64,000 nucleotides of DNA from Adiantum capillus-veneris (lineage: Eukaryota > Streptophyta > Polypodiopsida > Polypodiales > Pteridaceae). Location of the stretch: assembly GCA_014529385.2 (NCBI GenBank), contig CM043956.1, forward strand, positions 63,492,620 through 63,556,619, written 5' to 3'. Shown piece by piece: positions 58,100-64,000 of this stretch (its first letter is position 1; every line of letters starts with the position of its first letter). Below the pieces are notes generated by a model. The model searched no databases. It saw only the letters and a program-made list of their open reading frames with translations, and was not told where the DNA came from. The position numbers and the translations under genes were made by a program.

Positions 58100-58326
58100 T
58101 GTTACCATATACATGTGGTAGTGATGTGTGTGAACACACTAGGACCGCCGGGGCATTTTTTCCCTCTTTAGGAGGTTTTTTCCCCCGTGCATTATATATA
58201 CGCCCATCACTCTAGGGCTATCTATCTTTCCATTGCATACTAAGAAACACACTCTCTATTGTGTGCCTTGAGCTTCCTTCGTCTTCTCCAAGCTGTGTGC
58301 GTTTCTCTGCAACCCTAATTCCAACA
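58100..58326 (+). mobile_element. copia-2 3' LTR
   Basis: 227 bp, preceded by the polypurine tract CCAGGGGGGATT (58,088-58,099). Four substitutions from the 5' LTR. Confidence 0.95.
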
Positions 58327-58331
58327 AGAAG

Positions 58332-58910
58332 TACTTGGTCAGATAAATCCTTGCTCAATAAGTTGCCTAAGTTTCTCTTTGAGTTCAATTTCTTCAGGGA
58401 GTGACATTTTATATGGTCTCTTTGAAACAAGTTCACAACTAGGGATAGTCTCAATTTTGTGATCAACTTCTCTATGTGGTGGAAGACTTGTAACATCCTC
58501 AGGTAGCACATCTAAATACTCTCTCAACCAATTAGGTTGAAAGTTTGAATCTATGTCTTCTACCTTGTTGATTTTAACTGCATAGATCTGTTGACCCTTT
58601 TGTAAACCCTTAAGAAGTCTACTATCCTTGACTAAGTGAGCTTTAGGTTTCCCATTCTTTCCTTGAACTAGAACTTCATTCCCTAGTTTGTCTATAAAGG
58701 TAAAAGTACCTTGTGCACAGTGAATATGAGCTTGGTTTTGCTTCAACCAGCCCATCCCCAATATCGATTGTAAATCCCTAGAGGTAAAGTGCAAAAGTGA
58801 GAAGAAGTAGAGTATCCCCCTAGTTCAAATTCTACATGTCCTGTTGTATGCTGAGTTAGTACTTCCTTTTTGTTTGCTAGTTCAGAAAGATTTAACTATA
58901 CCAAGCCTCA
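58332..58910 (-). pseudogene. Chromovirus element G: protease end and RT N-terminus
   Basis: The minus-strand frame 58,794-58,339 begins in the protease end (ILGMGWLKQNQAHIHC), runs through a linker to LREYLDVLPEDVTSLPP, then PEEIELKEKLRQLIEQGFI. It closes at TGA 58,339-58,341 where the family has Arg. More protease text with stops reaches about 58,910 (a TTGHVEFELGGY piece). The rest of RT is at 52,457 and below, past copia-2. Gag and the 5' LTR are absent; the LTR of element H lies to the right. Confidence 0.75.
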
Positions 58911-59540
58911 GTCCCAAGACCTCAAACACCTTCGAAGGTGGAGAGAGCTAGCAGGGAATGAGGGTAGGGAAGAGGAAGAAGAAACATTTCATACGAGAAA
59001 GAGCTAGTTCCTCACTTATCATAACTCTTGTGCTAGCATACATAATAGCATAGTAATGAAGAAGAAATAGATGGCAAGCTCAAGCATTGAAGCATGGCTC
59101 TTGGATGGATTTGCACTCCATAGCCAAGAGTGTTGGTGTAGGCTCTCAACCTCTACTTGCTTGGAGAAAGAGAGGGAGCTCTTGCACTTTGCACAGTACA
59201 CAATGAGAGTGTTTGTGAGTGTGTGTGGGTAAGTATACCCCCTAAGCACCCCCCTAGCTAGCTTGGGTCGACCCCCCCTTGTAGCTCATGCTTGAAGCTC
59301 ATTGGACCCCTCCAGGCCTAGCCAATCACAAGCAGGAGCCATTACAAGCAACATGGGTAGCCTTGGGACAAGTGTCCCCCTTTCCCCTTTGAGAGAGAGG
59401 ACTTGATAAATGCAAAATCAATTAATTAAATATCCTAAATTATCATTGGACCCCTTGGGTGGCCAACCAATAGGTTTCAGGCACACCATGAGGAGGAACT
59501 TGACAAGTGTCCTTGCTGCCTCTTCAAGCTGGGGCTTCCC

Positions 59541-59541
<1 letters not shown>

Positions 59542-59598
<57 letters not shown>
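59542..59598. repeat. (TG)n microsatellite
   Basis: 57-base uninterrupted TG run inside the putative H LTR. Confidence 0.95.
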
Positions 59599-59599
<1 letters not shown>

Positions 59600-59738
59600 C
59601 TCTCTCATCCCCCCCCCTTGTAGGCTCGCCCCCCTCCTTGTAGGGAATTTTTTTACTTTGGATGAGCAAGCCCCTTAGTCATCAAGCATGACTAAGCTCT
59701 TGAAGTAGGGGGTGTTCCCACCAGCATCTCAGGAAGCT

Positions 59739-59887
59739 TCTCAAGGCACTTCAAGCACCTTAATCATGCACCAAGTCAAGCACCTCAAGCATGGAGCCAA
59801 TCAAGCACCTCAAGCATCTTAATCAAGCACCTCAAGCATGACAAGCACCTCAAGCAGGACAAGCACCTCAAGCACGACAAGCACCTT
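59739..59887 (+). repeat. TCAAGCACC repeat cluster
   Basis: About ten copies of CAAGCACCT/CAAGCATG-type 9-10 bp units, in pairs of about 18-22 bp. Confidence 0.8.
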
Positions 59888-60102
59888 GAGCTTGGGCCGG
59901 GTTCCCACCTCAAGCTCAGCCCTAGCTTACCTAAGGTCAAAGGACTTTTACACACATTATTGGAGGTCTTCAATGAAGCTAACCCTAAGGTCTTATGCTC
60001 CATTGATTAGCCTTGCTCTTGATAGACCATCTCGCATTTGGGCCCCTTTACTATTGGCCCCGTGTTGATATAGATCTATAAGCACATATCTATATCTTAA
60101 CA

Positions 60103-60548
60103 CTTGTTCCCATTTATTCTCCCACATTAAGTGATCAATTTAATATGAGAAAATCATTTGGGTTGGTTAGATATTAGATTTTATGAAATTACCTCTCTCT
60201 TGAAATCATAGTCGTCCTCGACTATGAGGTAGAAGAGATAAAGCCTTAGTCATTAGTCAATCGTACTTAGCGGGTAGAGGATCCCTTTTTTACCCTACGA
60301 CATCTTTCCAAGATGGATGACTAATCCATTTGGTGCTTGGGAGACATAGCTTCCGCAAGCATGTCTGCTCTTTAGTCCATTTCATTCTTCCAAAGTAGAG
60401 TGACAAATTCTACTTGGTGTTTGAGAGACGTCGTCATCACAAACATGATTCTAAGCATGCATACTAGTTAAATTTGTGCACAATTAAAAAGAGGATTAGT
60501 CTTATAAGACAAAAACATGAGTCATTTAAAAGAGAGTTGTACATTTGC
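60103..60548. other. Spacer between element H pol and its LTR
   Basis: No coding sequence seen. Two phrases resembling each other (CATTTGGTGCTTGGGAGACATAG near 60,328 and TACTTGGTGTTTGAGAGACGTCG near 60,410) suggest an old local duplication. Confidence 0.4.
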
Positions 60549-63500
60549 TTATTCTAATGTAGCATTGTAAGCATTGACAAGGTTCATACTATCCTTAAGT
60601 TGTACTCCTTGCATCCATTTAGCATCTTCAAAAGGATAATTTTTGAACTTAATAAGATACCGTCGGATTATCTTACCATGTCGTAGTACCTTGTCTTCAT
60701 GCCGAAGGACAGCTTCGGGTTGTAGCACCTCTTCTTGGTCTTCAACTTCGGGAGGGTCTTCAATAATTGGTTCAGTTGGTGGCTCTCCTTTATAGGGCTT
60801 AAGTAGGCTTACATGAAAGGCATTGTGTATAAGCCAATGGTTGGGCAACTTGAGTTGATAAGCCGTCTCATTGATGGGCTTCAAGATTTGGAAAGGACCA
60901 TAGTATCTTTTTGCTAGTTTAGCATAATACTTTTGATGGCCCGTAGGATTTTTGCCCGTCGTTTGCCTTAATCGAGCCTTAGGAAACTTGAGTAAGACCC
61001 AATCATTTTCTTTGAGCATTAAGGCTCTTCTGTGCTTATCAGCAGCAGCTTTTTGCCTTTGTTGAGAGATGGCTATAGCCTCCCTAATCTTTTGAAAAGA
61101 TTCTTGTAGGTCACGGCTATACTCATCGGCGGCGAAGATCTTCCCATGTACTTTGAGTAGCAAGGGACTTTTAGGTCTTCCCTCTATGATCTCGAAAGGT
61201 GCTTTCCCCGTAGAAGTATGTACAATATTATTGTAGGCATACTCTACCAAAGGTAAATACTTTTCTCATTGTGAGCGTTGATCTACTTCGGTAACATAAG
61301 TCTTGAGTAGATCGAGTATCGTAAGATTGGCTATCTCACTTTGGCCATCCGTTTGTGGGTGATAGGCCGAAGAGAAATTCAATCTTGTTCCTAGATTTTC
61401 AAAGAGACCTTTCCAGAAATTACTGGTCATTCTAGGATCTCTATCTGACACGATGGATGTGGGTAATCCATGGTGCTTGAAAATCTGAGATATGAAGAGA
61501 GTTGCCATTTGATGTGCCTTAATAGTCTTTTTGACAGGAATAAAATGTGCTTGCTTGCTAAACCTGTCGACTATTGTCCATATTCCTGTATTCCCAGGGA
61601 TAGACTTGGGTAATCCAAAGATGAAATCCATGGATATACTCTCCCATGGTGAATTTGGAATAGGCAATGGCTGGAGTAATCCAGGTTGCTTCCCTCTATC
61701 ATACTTGGTCTTTTGGCATACTACACATTTTGAAACATACTCTTGTATGTCCACTTTCATGGTAGGCCAATAGAAATACGTCTCTACTCCTCGGAGAGTA
61801 GGTTGAATACCTCTATGCCCTGCATATGGAGGAGCATGGGATTCATACATAACCTTCTCACGAAGGGAATGGGTAACACATAGCCTATTTCCGTGGAGAA
61901 GATAACCATCCTGCAAGGTGAATGGTTCCTCTTTCTTCCCCAAAGCAAGGGCTGACATTATGTCTCTAAAGTCAGGGTCAGTAGCATACTCATCTATCAT
62001 AGAGGATAGATCATTGTGAGTAGCTATAGACACCGCATTAACTTTTGGTCGTCGTGAAAGTGCATCGGCAACTTGATTGTGCTTACCAGCTATGTGAGCA
62101 ATATGGAAATTAAATTGCGAAAGAAAATTTGCCCACCTCATTTGTTTGTCGGAAAGTTTGGTTTGCGTCATGAAATACTTGAGACTTTGGTGGTCGGTTC
62201 GTAGGATAAATGGAGTCCCCAATAGGTAGCGCTTCCATGTATCTAGGGCATGTAGAACAGCTAAAAGCTCTTTCTCATAAATGCCCAAGACTTGTTCATC
62301 ACTATTGAGCCTTCGGCTCTCATATGCTATGGCATGCCCTTCTTGAAGCAAAACCGCTCCAAGGCAATCACCACACGCATCACATTGGACTTCAAATGGC
62401 TTTGAGAGATCCGGAAGCACGAGGACTGGTTGGGAAGTAAGCTTCTCTTTGAGTTTTTCAAAAGCATTTTTCTCCTTAGCAGTCCATACAAACTTAACTT
62501 TCTTCTTTGTTAAGTCGTGTAGTGGTCCTGCTACTTGAGAGAATTTTGCTATGAAGCGTCTATAGTATGCACACATACCAATAAAGCTTCTTAGCTCATG
62601 TAGATTCCTTGGGTTAGGCCATGATTTTATTACCTCTAACTTTGATGGATCCATACGAATACCATCGTGAGAGATAATATGACCTAGATATTGAATCTCT
62701 TGAAGGAAGAATTCACTTTTCTTTTGGTTGAGAAAAAGTTTGTTTTCCCTCAAGGCTTGAAAAATCACTTGGAGATGTTGCTTATGTTCCTCCAAAGATT
62801 TGGAGTAGATGATGATATCATCAAAGAACACTCCAGTGAATTTACGATATGGTCTAAAAATTTTCTCCATGAGACGATTGAAAGTAGCTGGTGCATTTGT
62901 CAAGCCAAAAGGCATGACTAGATATTCATAAAGACCAAATGTTGTGCGAAACGCGGTCTTTAGGATATCTTCATCCACTATCCTTATTTGATGATATCCA
63001 CTCTTAAGGTCAATCCTACTGAAGTAGATAGAGCCTTGTAGCTTATCAAACAGATCTTCTACCCGAGGCACGGGAAATCTGTTTTTGATAGTGATATGGT
63101 TTAGTGCTCGATAGTCCACACACATACGGTATGTACCATCTTTCTTTTGCACTAAAAGGACTGGAGAACAAAAGGGAGAGGAACTAGGCCTCACCATCCC
63201 TTTGTCTACCAATTCCTGTACTTGCCTCATAATCTCCTCTTTTTGAGCTTGTGAGACTCGATAAGGAGGTTTGTTAGGCGGTGAGCTTCCTGGAAGGAGC
63301 TCAATACGATGGTCATCATCCCCTTGTTTTGGAGGTAGGTCCATAGGGATATCATCGATGAACACATCTTGGAATCCTTTTAGAAAAGTAGACAAGTCTA
63401 ACTCTTATTGATTCCTATCATTTTCATTTGATGAAACATTATTAGCTTTTAGAGACTCTTTGACATAACTCATGTACGCAGAAACTGAGCTCTTCATTGA

Positions 63501-64000
63501 TTTATCAAAAGAAAGAGGATTTACAAGTGGAATAGTACGACCACGCTCACTAGCATCTATATATATGTTCTTTCCCCTGTAGGTGAAGTAAATTCTCCTT
63601 TCAGGGAACTTCATGTTGGCAGCCATGCGATCAAACCATGGTGCCCCTAGGATAACATCCTGATGTTGGAGAGGAGAGATGAAGAAGTCTTCTTTGTCGA
63701 CATAGCTTTGGACATGAAGCCTCAACTTCCCAATCAAGGGAGTAACAGAGGCTTGTTGTCCCTCGAATGCTGCATCAGTTGTTACTATATCTCCCATCTC
63801 AAAAGCTTGAATGCCCAACTTGGTGGCCAACTCTATTGATATGAAGTTGAGAGTAGAGCCTGGGTCAAACAAGATGAAGGCATCATGCTCTCTTACCTTT
63901 CCCCACGCATAGGAAAGTGATGATCCTTTGCAATGAGCATCCTCTTTTGGAGCTTCGATGGTGGAAGCCCTAGGAGTCTCATTGCGAGTATTCTTCTTGG
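60549..64000 (-). pseudogene. Chromovirus element H polyprotein (protease to chromodomain), runs off the edge
   Basis: One frame from the window edge to 60,549 with two in-frame stops: TAA 63,405-63,407 (Gln fits) and TGA 61,266-61,268 (Trp fits). In order: protease FDPGSTLNFI (about 63,870) and VILGAPWFDR; RT with CVDYRALNHITIKNRFPVPR, MPFGLTNAPATFNRL and FFDDIIIYSK (about 62,825); RNase H with VQCDACGDCLGAVLL; the integrase zinc region HAPPYAGHRG...CVVCQ; and an integrase core with MDFIFGLP, SDRDPRM and TDGQSEIAN, DDE intact. The C-terminus has YYGPFQIL, HVSLLKPY and a chromodomain-like RYLIKFKNYPFEDAKW. There are no frameshifts, so it is the least decayed gypsy pol here. Gag lies outside the window. 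Confidence 0.9.

Larger units (their letters stand above)
52458..58326 (+). mobile_element. Ty1/copia retrotransposon copia-2, inserted in element G
   Basis: Complete outline: 227-bp LTRs at both ends, primer site, polyprotein region 52,864-58,024, polypurine tract. Target duplication AGAAG at 52,453-52,457 and 58,327-58,331 is perfect. Removing copia-2 and one AGAAG rejoins element G's RT on the minus strand (GFI-stop-PSTS to HWGAPTLFQ). The LTRs differ at 4 of 227 positions by eye (about 98%). An 880-bp foreign segment sits inside at 55,085-55,964. Confidence 0.95.
58911..60102 (-). mobile_element. Probable element H 3' LTR, left end uncertain
   Basis: The minus strand reads GTGGGAGAATAAATGGGAAC (purine-rich) then TGTTAAGATATAGATATG from 60,102, a polypurine-LTR junction just downstream of element H's pol stop. 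The LTR would run left toward element G's remnant at about 58,910. It contains a (GT)n run and a CAAGCACCT array. No gene is seen in it. Confidence 0.5.

Overview
This window looks like transposon-dominated nuclear DNA from a land plant with a large genome. It holds several Ty3/gypsy elements, two Ty1/copia elements, LTR fragments, a LINE tail and a hAT transposase relic, with long microsatellites and degenerate tandem repeats between them. No complete, intact host gene is visible. One gypsy element carries a second, archaeal-type RNase H, the mark of the plant Tat lineage, and others carry chromodomain-like C-termini (chromoviruses). The mix suggests a non-flowering plant such as a fern or lycophyte, but I cannot fix the species.

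Layout. 1-4.4 kb: decayed gypsy protease, integrase, RNase H and RT remnants (minus strand), then an LTR with polypurine tract. 4.8-5.2 kb: an unrecognised exon-like ORF. 5.2-11 kb: mostly AT-rich DNA with weak coding traces. 11.2-11.9 kb: a protein-kinase pseudogene. 12.4-14.2 kb: a hAT transposase pseudogene fused to the truncated end of gypsy element F (14.2-18.6 kb). 18.6-22.4 kb: a second LTR family and a LINE 3' end. 22.45-22.96 kb: a solo LTR. 23.0-27.95 kb: copia-1, with a nearly complete polyprotein frame. 28.05-28.48 kb: an unrecognised coding fragment. 28.48-43.47 kb: a second copy of the 15.75-21.11 kb block, split by Tat-type element E (29.0-38.8 kb, LTRs about 1.5 kb and about 99% identical by eye). 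43.49-44.77 kb: a broken SWIM zinc-finger gene. 44.96-48.6 kb: microsatellites and tandem repeats. 49.9-58.9 kb: chromovirus G, interrupted by copia-2 (52.46-58.33 kb, perfect 5-bp target duplication AGAAG). 58.9-64 kb: chromovirus H, running off the right edge.

The order of events can partly be read. Element F and its neighbours were duplicated. E then entered the second copy, and a SWIM-gene fragment came to lie against its right edge. An 880-bp stretch spanning that new junction was later copied, inverted and almost unchanged, into the integrase/RT region of copia-2. Most in-frame stops in these elements read as C-to-T or G-to-A changes (Gln, Arg and Trp codons), and three integrases have lost a catalytic acid by an apparent G-to-A change. 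This fits methylated, silenced elements decaying by deamination.
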